Position numbers and translations under genes: made by a program | Shown: piece by piece, positions 25,356 to 35,128 of the stretch | Position numbering within the stretch: the first letter of the stretch is position 1 | Layout: the number at the start of each line of letters is the position of its first letter | Notes under the pieces: generated by a model | What the model saw: the letters and a program-made list of their open reading frames with translations, nothing else | Database searches by the model: none | Told to the model about the DNA's origin: nothing | Source of the DNA: UBA5536 sp964592595 | Lineage (GTDB): Bacteria > Bacteroidota > Bacteroidia > Bacteroidales > F082 | Assembly: GCA_964592595.1 (NCBI GenBank) | Contig: CAZQFH010000012.1 | Span: forward strand, 23,661 to 87,660 | Length of the DNA stretch: 64,000 nucleotides | Direction of reading: 5' to 3'

Positions 25356-25861
25356 TCACCTTCGAAGTTAAAAAGGGAGATATCACTTTAGAGCAAACCG
25401 ATGCGATCGTTAATGCAGCAAATAATTCACTTCTCGGTGGAGGTGGTGTGGACGGCGCCATACATCGTGCTGCCGGACCGGAGCTGTTGGAGGCCTGCCG
25501 AAAATTGAACGGATGCCCAACGGGTGAAGCTAAACTTACAAATGGGTTTCATTTAAAAGCCAAATATGTGATACATACCGTTGGGCCGGTTTGGAAAGGA
25601 GGAGATCAGGAAGAAGCAGAAAAGCTTAAATCAGCCTATAAAAACAGCCTCAAACTTGCTGACGATAATGGTTGTAAATCAATTGCTCTTCCAAATATTT
25701 CAACCGGAATTTATGGCTTCCCAAAAGAGAAAGCTGTTCTGATCGTTAAAGCATTAATGGCTGAAATGCTCCCCAAATTGAAAAATATCTCACAAATTAA
25801 TTTTGTTTGTTTTGATGAAGCAAACTACCAGTATTATCTGAGCGCTTTCAGGCACGATTAA
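25352..25861 (+). CDS. macro domain protein (O-acetyl-ADP-ribose deacetylase-like)
   Basis: 169-aa stand-alone macro domain of the MacroD/YmdB type that binds or hydrolyses ADP-ribose derivatives. Key motifs: AIVNAANNSLLGGGGVDGAIH with the ADP-ribose-binding Asn and Asp, YVIHTVGPVW, and the LPNISTGIYGFP phosphate loop. Length matches the family. It is translationally coupled to the NfeD protease gene (ATGA overlap), a pairing with no obvious functional explanation. Confidence 0.9.
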   Translation: MITFEVKKGDITLEQTDAIVNAANNSLLGGGGVDGAIHRAAGPELLEACRKLNGCPTGEAKLTNGFHLKAKYVIHTVGPVWKGGDQEEAEKLKSAYKNSLKLADDNGCKSIALPNISTGIYGFPKEKAVLIVKALMAEMLPKLKNISQINFVCFDEANYQYYLSAFRHD

Positions 25862-25993
25862 ATTATTCCAAATTCTTAATCTTACCGACCGAAAACATAA
25901 AGCGAGCATCCAACATTTAATTTTTCAATACATTAGCCCTGCCAAACGATATAAACCTTTGCAAAAGTGAAACTGCTGATTTGATTGTAAACG

Positions 25994-28480
25994 ATGACAA
26001 GAGTTTTATTTTTATTTTCCCTGTTAACCTTACCAGTTTTTTTAATTGCTCAATTGCAGCAAAGAAAAAGCACAACAGCCTATCGCACGGATATTGACAT
26101 TGAGATTGACGGAAAGCTCAGCGAAGATGCCTGGCAATATGCCGAAACAGCACATGATTTTTTACAACGCGAACCACGAAACGGCAGACCGGCAACATAT
26201 GATACGCGCGTAAGGCTGCTTTATGATGATCAGGCTATCTACATTGGCGCACATATTCTTGATCCAAAGCCTGATAGCCTATGGCAAGATTTGAAAAGTC
26301 GTGATATTTTTGGTATGGCTGATTATTTTGGCATTGTGTTAGATCCTTATAATGATGGACTTAACGGATTTGCGTTTTTTGTGTCCGTCCGCAATGTGCA
26401 AATAGATTATAAAACTGATGGACAGGATCAGGATGATTACGATTGGGATGCCGTTTGGATTTCTGCAACAGAAATAGTAGCAGATGGCTGGTTTGCCGAA
26501 ATTAAAATTCCTTACGCCGCCCTGCGTTTTCCTAAAACAGAAATACAAGAGTGGGGCATCAATTTCCAACGCAACATACAACGCCTCAGAGAGGTAACCT
26601 CCTGGAATTTTATTGATGCTACCATTAGCGGAAGCCTGCAACAATCGGGTCAACTTTTTGGAATTGAACAGGTAACACCTCCATTACGTTTAAGTGGAAC
26701 GCCCTATTTTTCTGCCTTTACTGAACATAACAGCGAAACCGGCAACTGGAAAAATGGCTATAATATAGGTATGGATATCAAAGCAGGACTTTCAGAAAGT
26801 TTCACACTTGATGTAACGCTTATTCCAGATTTTGGACAGGTAGAATCTGATGACAAGATTTTTTCACTCTCGCCCTATGAAGTCTTCTACGAAGAGAAAC
26901 GACCGTTTTTTACAGAAGGTACTGAGCTTTTTAACAAAGGAGGAATTTTTTACAGCAGACGGATAGGCTCCACTGCTGATGGATATTATCAAATCCGACA
27001 GCAATATGATGCTGATCAAATTATTGATAACCCTGAAAACGAACAACTTATAAACGCTTTCAAATTAAGCGGTAAAACCAACAAGGGGCTTGGTATTGGC
27101 GTTTTTAATGCCATGACAGCCAACACTTGGGCCAAAGTGAAAGACAGTTCTGGAAATGAGCAGCGTATCCTAACTGCACCTTTTACAAATTATAATATGT
27201 TCGTTTTTGATCAGGCACTTTGGAAGAACTCCACTTTCAGTTTATACAATACGAATGTTTACAAACCCGACAATCGCTTTGCAGCCAACGTAAGTGGTAG
27301 CGAGTTCAGATTGCGCGACAAAACAAATCGCTATGAAACATCAGGGAACATCAATATCAGCCAGCATTACACCAGCGATAACAGCCCCAAAATAGGTGAA
27401 TACGCTCTGGTAAGAATTGAAAAAGTAAGCGGAAATTTTCTGGCCGAAACATGGTTTAAGTATGTCTCGGACGATTATGATCCCAATGATATGGGTTTTT
27501 TGAGCAGGAACAATGAAATTGCTCAAGGCATTAATCTAAAGTACAATATTTACGAGCCTTTCGGTAAGTTTCTCAACCTTAGGTCACGGCTTTATATTAA
27601 TCAATACTACCTTAATGTACCGCGGAAATTCAATCAAGTATTGATTGGAATGAATGGAAATGTAACTACAGTTAAGCAGTTTACGACAGGTTTTGATCTC
27701 AGCTTCAGACCCTTAGGTTTTCACGACCACTTCGAACCAAGAGTTCCGGGTTACTCTTACATCACCAATCCTAATTACTCATTAGGGCTTTGGTCATCTC
27801 CTGATTACCGGAAAACCTTTTTGGTTGATTTGCGCTTAGGGTTTTGGAATGTGCCAAGTCAGGACTTATTCAATTGGTGGGGCAGCATCAAACCGCGCTG
27901 GCGGGCAAGTAATAACATTTTAGTGATTCCAGGCTTGTTTATTGATTACAGCCTCAACAACATCGGATATGTAAAAGACAGCACAAATAATATGGGTGCT
28001 ACGGCCATTATCTTTGGTCGTCGCGACATTATCGAGCTTACTTCAAGCCTCGAAGCAAGCTACGTTTTTAGTCCGGCAACCTCACTTTCGTTTCGGGCAC
28101 GTCACTACTGGCTCAGGGTTAATTACTTATCATTTTATGATTTGCAAAAAGATGGGAAATTATTACCTAACACCTACCACAATAACGAGAACTTTGCTGT
28201 TAACGCTTTTAATATCGACATGGTTTTTAAATGGGATTTCGCACCTGGCAGCGAACTTTTGCTGGTATGGAAAAACGCCATTTTTAGTAATGATCAACAA
28301 GAAAAATTAGAAGAACACTATTGGAGAAATTTAAAAAACACTTTTGATGCTCCCATCAGTAACAGCATTAGCCTTAAACTACTATATTACCTTGATTGGC
28401 AATACTTTAAGTCGGGAAGCAAGAAAAAATCAGAGGGTTTTGGTGCGCTCGGCCAAAGCATCCGAAATCTGGTTACCTGA
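25994..28480 (+). CDS. DUF5916 / CBM9-like outer-membrane protein
   Basis: 828 aa with a signal peptide (MTRVLFLFSLLTLPVFLIAQ). The N-terminal 200 residues form a CBM9-like beta-sandwich (IDIEIDGKLSEDAWQYAETAHDF, AIYIGAHILDPKPD). This is followed by a DUF5916 region with the recognisable FGQVESDDKIFSLSPYEVFYEEKRPFFTEG, then a long beta-barrel-like C-terminal half. Such proteins are frequent in Bacteroidota and are predicted to sit in the outer membrane; the function is unknown. Its last 51 bases overlap, on the opposite strand, the end of the sugar kinase gene. It is monocistronic after a 132-base gap. Confidence 0.85.
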   Translation: MTRVLFLFSLLTLPVFLIAQLQQRKSTTAYRTDIDIEIDGKLSEDAWQYAETAHDFLQREPRNGRPATYDTRVRLLYDDQAIYIGAHILDPKPDSLWQDLKSRDIFGMADYFGIVLDPYNDGLNGFAFFVSVRNVQIDYKTDGQDQDDYDWDAVWISATEIVADGWFAEIKIPYAALRFPKTEIQEWGINFQRNIQRLREVTSWNFIDATISGSLQQSGQLFGIEQVTPPLRLSGTPYFSAFTEHNSETGNWKNGYNIGMDIKAGLSESFTLDVTLIPDFGQVESDDKIFSLSPYEVFYEEKRPFFTEGTELFNKGGIFYSRRIGSTADGYYQIRQQYDADQIIDNPENEQLINAFKLSGKTNKGLGIGVFNAMTANTWAKVKDSSGNEQRILTAPFTNYNMFVFDQALWKNSTFSLYNTNVYKPDNRFAANVSGSEFRLRDKTNRYETSGNINISQHYTSDNSPKIGEYALVRIEKVSGNFLAETWFKYVSDDYDPNDMGFLSRNNEIAQGINLKYNIYEPFGKFLNLRSRLYINQYYLNVPRKFNQVLIGMNGNVTTVKQFTTGFDLSFRPLGFHDHFEPRVPGYSYITNPNYSLGLWSSPDYRKTFLVDLRLGFWNVPSQDLFNWWGSIKPRWRASNNILVIPGLFIDYSLNNIGYVKDSTNNMGATAIIFGRRDIIELTSSLEASYVFSPATSLSFRARHYWLRVNYLSFYDLQKDGKLLPNTYHNNENFAVNAFNIDMVFKWDFAPGSELLLVWKNAIFSNDQQEKLEEHYWRNLKNTFDAPISNSISLKLLYYLDWQYFKSGSKKKSEGFGALGQSIRNLVT

Positions 28481-29356
28481 TGATTTGCAAACATCTGTTG
28501 CAAAACTCACGCCCATGCCCATCATCAGAGCCAACACTTCATTTGGAATTCCTGATTTCAATAAACCAGTACTAAGCCCCATATGCGCCCAGGCATACAA
28601 CAAACCAGCATTAAAAGCATCCCCCGCTCCTACCGTACTGCGCAATTGCTGTAAAGCAGGAACAGGATAGCTGCTCAAATCTCCTTTATAATAGCAATCA
28701 ACCGCATCACTGCCGCGGGTTACAATCAAAACTGTTTCAGGTGATAATGCCGCTTTATCAGAAATAATTTCAGGCCTGTCCGTTTCAAAAATGCTTTGAA
28801 AATCCTCATCCGACCCTCTGATGATTTGAGCTTTGCGCATATTTTCAATTACTTTGTCAGCATCGGAATACGGATTGAAATCGCAACGAATATTTGGGTC
28901 ATAAAAAACCACTGCGCCCTTTTCGTGTGCTTTTCGGATTAAAGGCGTTAGAAAAGCTTGCCACACCGGATCAAGAGCAGCCAAACTACCAAAACTTATC
29001 ACACTTTTTTCATTCAGCTCAGGAAAAGGAATAGCTAAACTAATACCCTGAAGTTTGGACTTATAAATATCAAACCTTGCTTTTCCGGCTGCATCAATAC
29101 TGGCAAATGCCAAGCCGGTTTTGTAATCTGCGTGCTGAAGTAAAAAAGCTGTATCAACTTTGTTTGTTTTAAGTTTTTCCAAAATCACTGCTGCGGGGCC
29201 ATCCTTTCCAAGCAAGCCCATCATGCTCACTTCTTGATTCACTTTAGCTAAATTCATTGCTACATTAACCTGTGAACCGCCCGCAACTGCAGTTAGGCTG
29301 CCATTAGGCTCATGAATCAGATCAAGCAAAAGCTCACCGCAAGTGTAAAACCTCAT
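28430..29356 (-). CDS. PfkB-family carbohydrate kinase (fructokinase-like)
   Basis: 308-aa ribokinase-superfamily sugar kinase. It opens with the GELLLDLIHEPNG strand, shows the N-terminal signature G-G-S-Q-V-N-V-A-M-N-L-A and the C-terminal ATP-site signature STVGAGDAFNAGLLYAW with the catalytic Asp. Overall it looks like fructokinases; the sugar cannot be fixed. Its start lies three bases after the speA stop, so it is the second gene of a speA operon. Its 3' end overlaps the DUF5916 gene by 51 bases, tail to tail. Confidence 0.86.
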   Translation of the reverse strand: MRFYTCGELLLDLIHEPNGSLTAVAGGSQVNVAMNLAKVNQEVSMMGLLGKDGPAAVILEKLKTNKVDTAFLLQHADYKTGLAFASIDAAGKARFDIYKSKLQGISLAIPFPELNEKSVISFGSLAALDPVWQAFLTPLIRKAHEKGAVVFYDPNIRCDFNPYSDADKVIENMRKAQIIRGSDEDFQSIFETDRPEIISDKAALSPETVLIVTRGSDAVDCYYKGDLSSYPVPALQQLRSTVGAGDAFNAGLLYAWAHMGLSTGLLKSGIPNEVLALMMGMGVSFATDVCKSSGNQISDALAERTKTL

Positions 29357-29359
29357 GTT

Positions 29360-31252
29360 CTATTCCAGGTAGGTATAACCATAAAGACCGGAGCGATAAT
29401 TTGACAAGAATTCTTTTCCTTCCTCGGCAGAAATTTTACCCTGTTTCACCGAAAGGGTAACCCATGTTTCAACAGTTCTGACCAGCTTTTTAGAATTATA
29501 CTGCACATAATCAAGCACTTCGGCAACTGTTTCACCATCAATTACCTGATCAATATTATATCCCTTTTCATCTACAGAAACGTGAACGGCATTCGTGTCA
29601 CCAAACAAATTATGCAGGTCGCCCAGAATTTCCTGATAAGCTCCCACTAAAAAAACACCTATATAATAAGAGTCTTTACTTTTCAGCACGTGGACGGGCA
29701 AGTGATGCGAAATGTTTCGGGTAGAAATAAAATTATCAATTTTCCCGTCGGAATCGCATGTTATGTCCTGCAAAGTGGCATACCGATCGGGCTTTTCATC
29801 AAGTCTGTGAATAGGAATAATTGGGAAGATCTGATCAATAGCCCACGAATCGGGTAGCGATTGAAAAAGGGAAAAATTACAGAAATATTTCTCCGACAGG
29901 AGTTTAGGAAGGTTTAAAAACTCCTCAGGTGGTCTTTTTATTTCAGAAACCATTTGCTGAACATCGCGCGCTATCGACCAAAATAAGCGCTCAACCTGTG
30001 CCCGGGTTTTTAGGTCGAGCATTCCCAAACTAAAAAGATCAAGTGCTTCTTCACGAATCTGCTGTGCATCGTGCCATGTTTCTAGCATACTCGATTGGTT
30101 CATATTATCCCAGGAATCGTAAAGCAAATGAATCAATTCGTGATCTTCTTCGAGGGGCTCTGCATCATAATCCCAGGCAGGTAATTGAGCTGTTTCGAGC
30201 ACTTCAAACACCAACACAGAATGGTGAGCAGTTAATGATCGGCCTGATTCGGTAATGATATTTGGATGTGGGATATCATTTTTTTCGCAAGCATCAACCA
30301 TAGCAAAAGTAGCATCATTCACATATTCCTGGATAGTATAATTTACGCTACTGCCACTATTTGCTGATCGGGTGCCATCGTAATCAACTCCCAAGCCACC
30401 ACCAACATCAACAAAATCAAGCTCAAAGCCCATCTTATAAATCTGTACAAAAAACTGAGCAGCCTCGCGAAGAGCAATTTTTATCCTTCGGATTTTATTA
30501 ATCTGGCTTCCGATATGAAAATGCACCAAGCGAAGAGTATCCTGCATTTTATTACGCTCCAGGAAATCAAGTGCTTCGAGCAACTCACTCGAAGTTAAAC
30601 CAAATTTACTCACATCTCCACCCGAATCTTCCCATTTGCCACTTCCTGAGCTGGCAAGTTTGACCCTAATTCCGATATTTGGTTTCACTTTCAAGCGTTT
30701 GGCAACGCGCGTAATCAAACGCAATTCATTTAGTTTCTCAACAATGATAAAAATGGTTCGTCCCATTTTTTGAGCGAGTAAAGCCAGTTCGATATAATCT
30801 TCGTCTTTATAGCCATTACAGATAATCAACGAATCATTATCTGTATTTATACCAATAACCGTATGAAGTTCTGGCTTTGAGCCCGCTTCCAATCCGATAT
30901 TAAACTTCTTACCATGGCTCACAATTTCTTCAACGACAGGGCGCATCTGATTGACCTTAATAGGATAAACCAAAAAATTTTGCCCCTTGTAGTCGTATTC
31001 TTTTGCAGCAACTCTAAAACACGATTCCATCTGTTCAATACGTGAGTCAAGAATATCCGGAAAACGCAGTAAAACAGGACATGCAACATCCCGAAGTTGC
31101 AGCTCGTCGATCAATTCTTTCAAATCTACTCCTGCTGCATCACTTTTGGGTGTTACAGTTACGTTTCCTTTATCATTAATAGAAAAATAATTGATTCCCC
31201 AGCCATTGATATTGTACAATTCTGCCGAGTCCTCGATGCGCCATTTTCTCAT
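29360..31252 (-). CDS. speA: biosynthetic arginine decarboxylase
   Basis: 630-aa PLP-dependent fold-III arginine decarboxylase making agmatine for polyamine synthesis. The PLP lysine lies in VYPIKVNQ near residue 100. HFHIGSQ, VDVGGGLGVDYDG and the C-terminal SYHVNLSLF-like region (KYFCNFSLFQSLPDSWAIDQIFPIIPIHRLDEKP) are all diagnostic of SpeA. Length matches the family (about 630-660). A TAGTTTTG box lies about 75 bases upstream on the minus strand. A PfkB kinase gene follows after three bases. No agmatinase or agmatine deiminase is in the window. Confidence 0.94.
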   Translation of the reverse strand: MRKWRIEDSAELYNINGWGINYFSINDKGNVTVTPKSDAAGVDLKELIDELQLRDVACPVLLRFPDILDSRIEQMESCFRVAAKEYDYKGQNFLVYPIKVNQMRPVVEEIVSHGKKFNIGLEAGSKPELHTVIGINTDNDSLIICNGYKDEDYIELALLAQKMGRTIFIIVEKLNELRLITRVAKRLKVKPNIGIRVKLASSGSGKWEDSGGDVSKFGLTSSELLEALDFLERNKMQDTLRLVHFHIGSQINKIRRIKIALREAAQFFVQIYKMGFELDFVDVGGGLGVDYDGTRSANSGSSVNYTIQEYVNDATFAMVDACEKNDIPHPNIITESGRSLTAHHSVLVFEVLETAQLPAWDYDAEPLEEDHELIHLLYDSWDNMNQSSMLETWHDAQQIREEALDLFSLGMLDLKTRAQVERLFWSIARDVQQMVSEIKRPPEEFLNLPKLLSEKYFCNFSLFQSLPDSWAIDQIFPIIPIHRLDEKPDRYATLQDITCDSDGKIDNFISTRNISHHLPVHVLKSKDSYYIGVFLVGAYQEILGDLHNLFGDTNAVHVSVDEKGYNIDQVIDGETVAEVLDYVQYNSKKLVRTVETWVTLSVKQGKISAEEGKEFLSNYRSGLYGYTYLE

Positions 31253-31589
31253 AGAGCTATTTTAATTCAAGCATTTAGATATTAAGGTATTAGTCGCACA
31301 TGCTTAGGCTATAAGCGTGTGTTTTGCAAAACTAAGTAAACATTCTACATATTAGGCACACTTAAGAAACTAATTTGAGTTTCTATCACTAATTAATTCA
31401 ATCTGCTGTGACTTGAGGTTAGAAATTTATTCTGATTGTTAGGTATTGTTGAAAAAGATTTTTGATGCCAATATATCCCTTGCAGTAATATTTCTTTGAA
31501 TACTTTAGCATAACTTTCCGTAAATTCTGAATAGTTTAGTAGCTTAGCGCAAAATTGCAAAGTCCAAATCATATTAATAAGTTTTCCTG
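31253..31589. other. 337-bp divergent intergenic region
   Basis: It lies between speA (minus) and the kinase gene (plus). It holds the minus-strand box at 31327-31334 centred on a TTTTGCAAAA palindrome, and AT-rich sequence with imperfect TAacTTTC-like boxes for the plus-strand gene. No convincing small gene or RNA structure was seen. Confidence 0.5.
31327..31334 (-). promoter_or_regulatory. candidate -7 box (TAGTTTTG) for speA
   Basis: On the minus strand TAGTTTTG matches TAnnTTTG. It lies about 75 bases before the speA ATG, and no -33 TTG is present at standard spacing. Confidence 0.35.
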
Positions 31590-32447
31590 ATGCAAATCCT
31601 GATAGATAGTGGTGGTTCAAAATCGGATTGGATGTTAAGAAAAAATGATAGGTGGATGCCTGTTATCAGGTTAGATGGCTATAATCCGTGGCAACATCCG
31701 AATGAACGACTATTAGAAATTATCCAGAATTTACTAAAAACAAATCCGGAAGCCAAACATGCCTCACAAATTATTTATTATGGTGCCGGCTGTGCAGACG
31801 AAGCAAAAAAAGAAGCCATTTACAGCACTTTTATTAGTTTTTTTAGCCAGGCAAAAATTTCAGTGTACAGCGACTTAATGGCAGCTGCTCATGCACTTTT
31901 TGGCGATAAAGCCGGTATTGCTTGTATTTTAGGAACAGGATCAAGCTCAGGGCTTTACGATGGCAAACAAATCATGGCCACTACCCCATCCTTGGGTTAT
32001 CTGCTTGGTGATGAAGGAAGTGGAGCATACCTCGGAAAAACAATCGCACAAAACTATTTCAAAAATCTTATGCCAAAAGATTTAAGACAAAAATTTGCTG
32101 ATGACTACCCGCTAAGCCTAAGCGCGTTTTTGAACTCCGTTTACAAACAAAACAGCAACGCAGCTTATCTGGCCAATTTCGCTTTTTTTGCTGCCAAAAA
32201 TGACAACCATTGGTGGGTTAAAAAATTAGTTCTTGATTCCTTCCGTGAATATATTCAGTACAACATCAAATATTTTACTGATTATAAACAATATAGCATA
32301 GGTTTCATTGGAGCTGTCGCCTTTCAATTTCAGGAAATACTTCGGGAAGCACTTAACAATGAGGAACTTGTTGCCGCAAAAATCCTAAAAAGTCCGGCTG
32401 AAGCATTGATGAACTATCACGGAAGTATTTTTAGAAAAAAATTATGA
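31590..32447 (+). CDS. BadF/BadG/BcrA-type ATPase, N-acetylglucosamine kinase-like
   Basis: 285-aa ASKHA-fold kinase. The phosphate-1 loop reads LIDSGGSKSDWML at the N-terminus, phosphate-2/adenosine region ILGTGSSSGLYDG near 112-125, and YLLGDEGSGAYLG near 137-150, the pattern of eukaryotic-type N-acetylglucosamine kinase and BadF relatives. It probably phosphorylates an amino sugar, perhaps recycled from peptidoglycan. It is slightly shorter than typical members (about 300 aa). It converges with miaA with only two bases between stops. Confidence 0.8.
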   Translation: MQILIDSGGSKSDWMLRKNDRWMPVIRLDGYNPWQHPNERLLEIIQNLLKTNPEAKHASQIIYYGAGCADEAKKEAIYSTFISFFSQAKISVYSDLMAAAHALFGDKAGIACILGTGSSSGLYDGKQIMATTPSLGYLLGDEGSGAYLGKTIAQNYFKNLMPKDLRQKFADDYPLSLSAFLNSVYKQNSNAAYLANFAFFAAKNDNHWWVKKLVLDSFREYIQYNIKYFTDYKQYSIGFIGAVAFQFQEILREALNNEELVAAKILKSPAEALMNYHGSIFRKKL

Positions 32448-32449
32448 GT

Positions 32450-33373
32450 TCAATGCTTCATTTTTTTTTGCACATAGTTTAACAAGCTAGTAAAATCATC
32501 ATTTCTAAACCATTTATATTCAGTGTTTCTACGTAACCAGGTAAATTGTCGTTTGGCATACTGACGGGTGTTTGTTTTGATTTTTTCCATAGCTTCATTC
32601 AAGCTCATATCACCCTCAAAATAGGCAAAAAGCTCTTTGTAACCCACAGTATTTAAAGCATTTAGATTACGATATGTAGCAAGGCTTTTTGCTTCTGCAA
32701 TCAGTCCCTCGCTCACCATTTTTTCTACCCTCATATTTATACGGTTATGCAATTGTTGCCGGTCCACGTCGATGGCTGTCCAAACAACTTCAAAGGAACG
32801 TGGCACCGTTTGTCGCTTTCGGTAAAAGCTAAATGGCCTTCCTGTTTGCCACATTACTTCCAAAGCCCTTTGCAACCTTCGTGGATTATTTATATCCACA
32901 ACGTCATAATAATCAGGATCGTGTTTTTTAACTTCATCTTGTAAGGCTTTTATTCCCTGATTAACAATAAATTGATTTACTCGCTCCCTGATTTCGGGAC
33001 TTGTTTCAGGAATATTATCCAAACCCCGGCAAACTGCATCCAAATAGAGTCCTGTGCCACCCGTGAGAATTACAACGGGATATTTAGTGAATAAATGGTT
33101 AAGCAAATGCAGCGCTTCCTGCTCATATCGTGCTACATCGTAGTTTTGTTTTATTGAAATGTGTTGGATCAGGTGATGTTTTACACTTGCCAATTCCTCA
33201 GTAGTTGGCACAGCTGTTCCAATGCGCATCTCTTTGTAAATCTGTCTGCTATCAGCCGAAATAATTTCGGTTTTCAATGCCTGAGCCAGTTTTATCGCCA
33301 TGGCCGTTTTTCCCGAAGCGGTAGGACCAGCCAGCACAACAAGGTATTTCTTTGTGTCAGGATTCACTGCCAT
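32450..33373 (-). CDS. miaA: tRNA dimethylallyltransferase
   Basis: 307-aa MiaA, which adds the dimethylallyl group to A37 of tRNAs reading UNN codons. It has the P-loop G-P-T-A-S-G-K-T at about 16-23, ISADSRQIYKEMRIGTAVP, LTGGTGLYLDAVCRG, and the C-terminal TRQYAKRQFTWLRR tRNA-binding helix. Length matches the family. Its first 17 bases overlap the end of the upstream CCA/poly(A)-polymerase-like gene, suggesting a two-gene tRNA-maturation operon. Confidence 0.95.
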   Translation of the reverse strand: MAVNPDTKKYLVVLAGPTASGKTAMAIKLAQALKTEIISADSRQIYKEMRIGTAVPTTEELASVKHHLIQHISIKQNYDVARYEQEALHLLNHLFTKYPVVILTGGTGLYLDAVCRGLDNIPETSPEIRERVNQFIVNQGIKALQDEVKKHDPDYYDVVDINNPRRLQRALEVMWQTGRPFSFYRKRQTVPRSFEVVWTAIDVDRQQLHNRINMRVEKMVSEGLIAEAKSLATYRNLNALNTVGYKELFAYFEGDMSLNEAMEKIKTNTRQYAKRQFTWLRRNTEYKWFRNDDFTSLLNYVQKKMKH

Positions 33374-34844
33374 TATTTATCTCTCCGGGCAAAGGTAAAA
33401 CTTCAATTTGTTTGGGATTTTTTACCTCTTTTTGCACATTTAAACCAAGGCCTTGCGCAATAGTTTTCATGTAATTATATGCTTCCTCAAAATTATTGCC
33501 AATCACGCCATCGAGCACCGCATCGCGTATGGCCAGTTTTATTATTCCCACTTCCCTGCCAGGTTTCAATCCAAATGCCTCCATGATAATTTCCCCATTT
33601 ACAGGAGGTTGCCAGTTCCTAATTTTGTCTTTTGCGTCAATTTCTTTTAGTTTTCGGCGCACTAACTGAAAATTTTCGCGATACTTTTTAACTTTATATT
33701 CATTTTTTGAAGTGATATCCGCGTCGCACAGCTGCATCAAAGCATCAATGTCATCACCAGCATCAAAAAGCAGCCTTCTCACGGCAGAATCTGTTACAAT
33801 TTCCTGAGCCAGCACGATAGGTCGCAGATGAAGCAGAACAAGCTTTTGCACAAATTTCATTTTATCTCCAAGGGGCAATTTCAATTGCTTAAAAATTCCC
33901 GGAACCATTTTTGCGCCGCGAAACTCATGGCCATGAAAAGTCCAGCCCTGCTTAGGATCGAAGCGCTTTGTGGCAGGTTTAGCAATGTCGTGCAAGATGG
34001 CTGCCCAACGCAACCACAGGTCATCAGAATGCTTGGCAAGATTATCTAAAACTTCCAAAGTATGGTAAAAATTATCCTTATGCCCTTTGCCATTAACAAC
34101 TTCAATGCCTTGAAGATTCGCAAATTGCGGAAAGAAAACCTGAAGTAAGCCGCTATCAAAAAGTAATTTAAATCCGGTGGATGGCTTTTTAGCTAAAATA
34201 ATTTTGTTTAACTCATCCGTGATTCGCTCGATCGAAACAATTTTAAGCCTGTTCTTGTTACGTTTGATCGCTTCAAAAGATGCTTCCTCGATGGTAAAAT
34301 TAAGTTGAGTAGCAAATCTTACCGCACGCATCATCCGTAGTGGATCGTCAGAGTATGTGATATCCGCATCAAGGGGAGTTTTAAGCACTTGCTTTTCAAG
34401 GTCTTTTTGGCCATCGAAAGGATCAATCAATGCACCAAAATTATTTTCATTTAAACTCACTGCCAATGCATTAACTGTAAAGTCGCGGCGGTTTAAATCC
34501 TCAGCCAATGTTCCGGGTCTCACGTCAGGTTTACGACTGTATAGTTTGTAGGATTCCTTTCGGGCTCCAACAAATTCTATCTCAAGGCCTCTGTGCCGCA
34601 ACATAGCAGTACCAAATTGCCCGTAGAATTTGGCTTCGGTATTTTTTCCAATCGCCTTGGCAACTGCAGCGGCCAATTCTAAACCATTACCAACCACTAC
34701 CACATCAATATCTTTGGATGGCCTTCCCAACAGCGCATCCCTCACAAAGCCACCAACCACATAAACTTGAAGATTCGTTGATTTTGAAACATCACGAATG
34801 ATCTCGAAAACCGGTAACTTAAGTTGCTGTGTAATTTTTGTCAT
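33357..34844 (-). CDS. CCA tRNA nucleotidyltransferase / poly(A) polymerase family with HD domain
   Basis: 495-aa class II nucleotidyltransferase. The head domain shows V-V-G-G-F-V-R-D near 30-37 and the D-I-D catalytic pair in PSKDIDVVVV. R-R-D-F-T-V-N-A and DPLRMMRAVRFA follow. An HD-type domain (LRWAAILHDIAKP near 285, with HGHEFRGAKM) and a C-terminal helical region complete it. Bacteroidota normally carry one such CCA-adding enzyme; polyadenylation activity cannot be excluded. It overlaps miaA, which supports a tRNA 3'-end role. Confidence 0.88.
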   Translation of the reverse strand: MTKITQQLKLPVFEIIRDVSKSTNLQVYVVGGFVRDALLGRPSKDIDVVVVGNGLELAAAVAKAIGKNTEAKFYGQFGTAMLRHRGLEIEFVGARKESYKLYSRKPDVRPGTLAEDLNRRDFTVNALAVSLNENNFGALIDPFDGQKDLEKQVLKTPLDADITYSDDPLRMMRAVRFATQLNFTIEEASFEAIKRNKNRLKIVSIERITDELNKIILAKKPSTGFKLLFDSGLLQVFFPQFANLQGIEVVNGKGHKDNFYHTLEVLDNLAKHSDDLWLRWAAILHDIAKPATKRFDPKQGWTFHGHEFRGAKMVPGIFKQLKLPLGDKMKFVQKLVLLHLRPIVLAQEIVTDSAVRRLLFDAGDDIDALMQLCDADITSKNEYKVKKYRENFQLVRRKLKEIDAKDKIRNWQPPVNGEIIMEAFGLKPGREVGIIKLAIRDAVLDGVIGNNFEEAYNYMKTIAQGLGLNVQKEVKNPKQIEVLPLPGEINNGSES

Positions 34845-35014
34845 TTCGGCTGCAAATTTAAGGGATATTCATGAGCTCTGAACCCACTTTATTTGTCTGT
34901 TGCATCCACTTGTGGCATAGCTGTCAAAATTATAAAACGGATTCTTTGGCTTGCAATATTTCAGCAACAATCATTTTTTACTTTAGACCGCTTCTAAATT
35001 AAGTCAAAGAGCAG

Positions 35015-35042
35015 TTGGGATGCATTAAATCTCCTAATTTTG
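35015..35042 (+). promoter_or_regulatory. candidate promoter (TTG-N17-TAATTTTG) of the aminomutase operon
   Basis: TTG at 35015-35017 and TAATTTTG at 35035-35042 with a 17-base spacer fit the TTG-N17-23-TAnnTTTG pattern. The implied transcript start is near 35049, leaving a leader of about 80 bases before the ATG at 35129. It is the only good match in the 284-base gap. Confidence 0.5.
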
Positions 35043-35128
35043 CATAGACTTAAAACGATTGCGATACTTGCAACAACATTTACAAACTTTACTTCTTTGC
35101 CAGAAAATAACTTCAAAAATTAATAATC

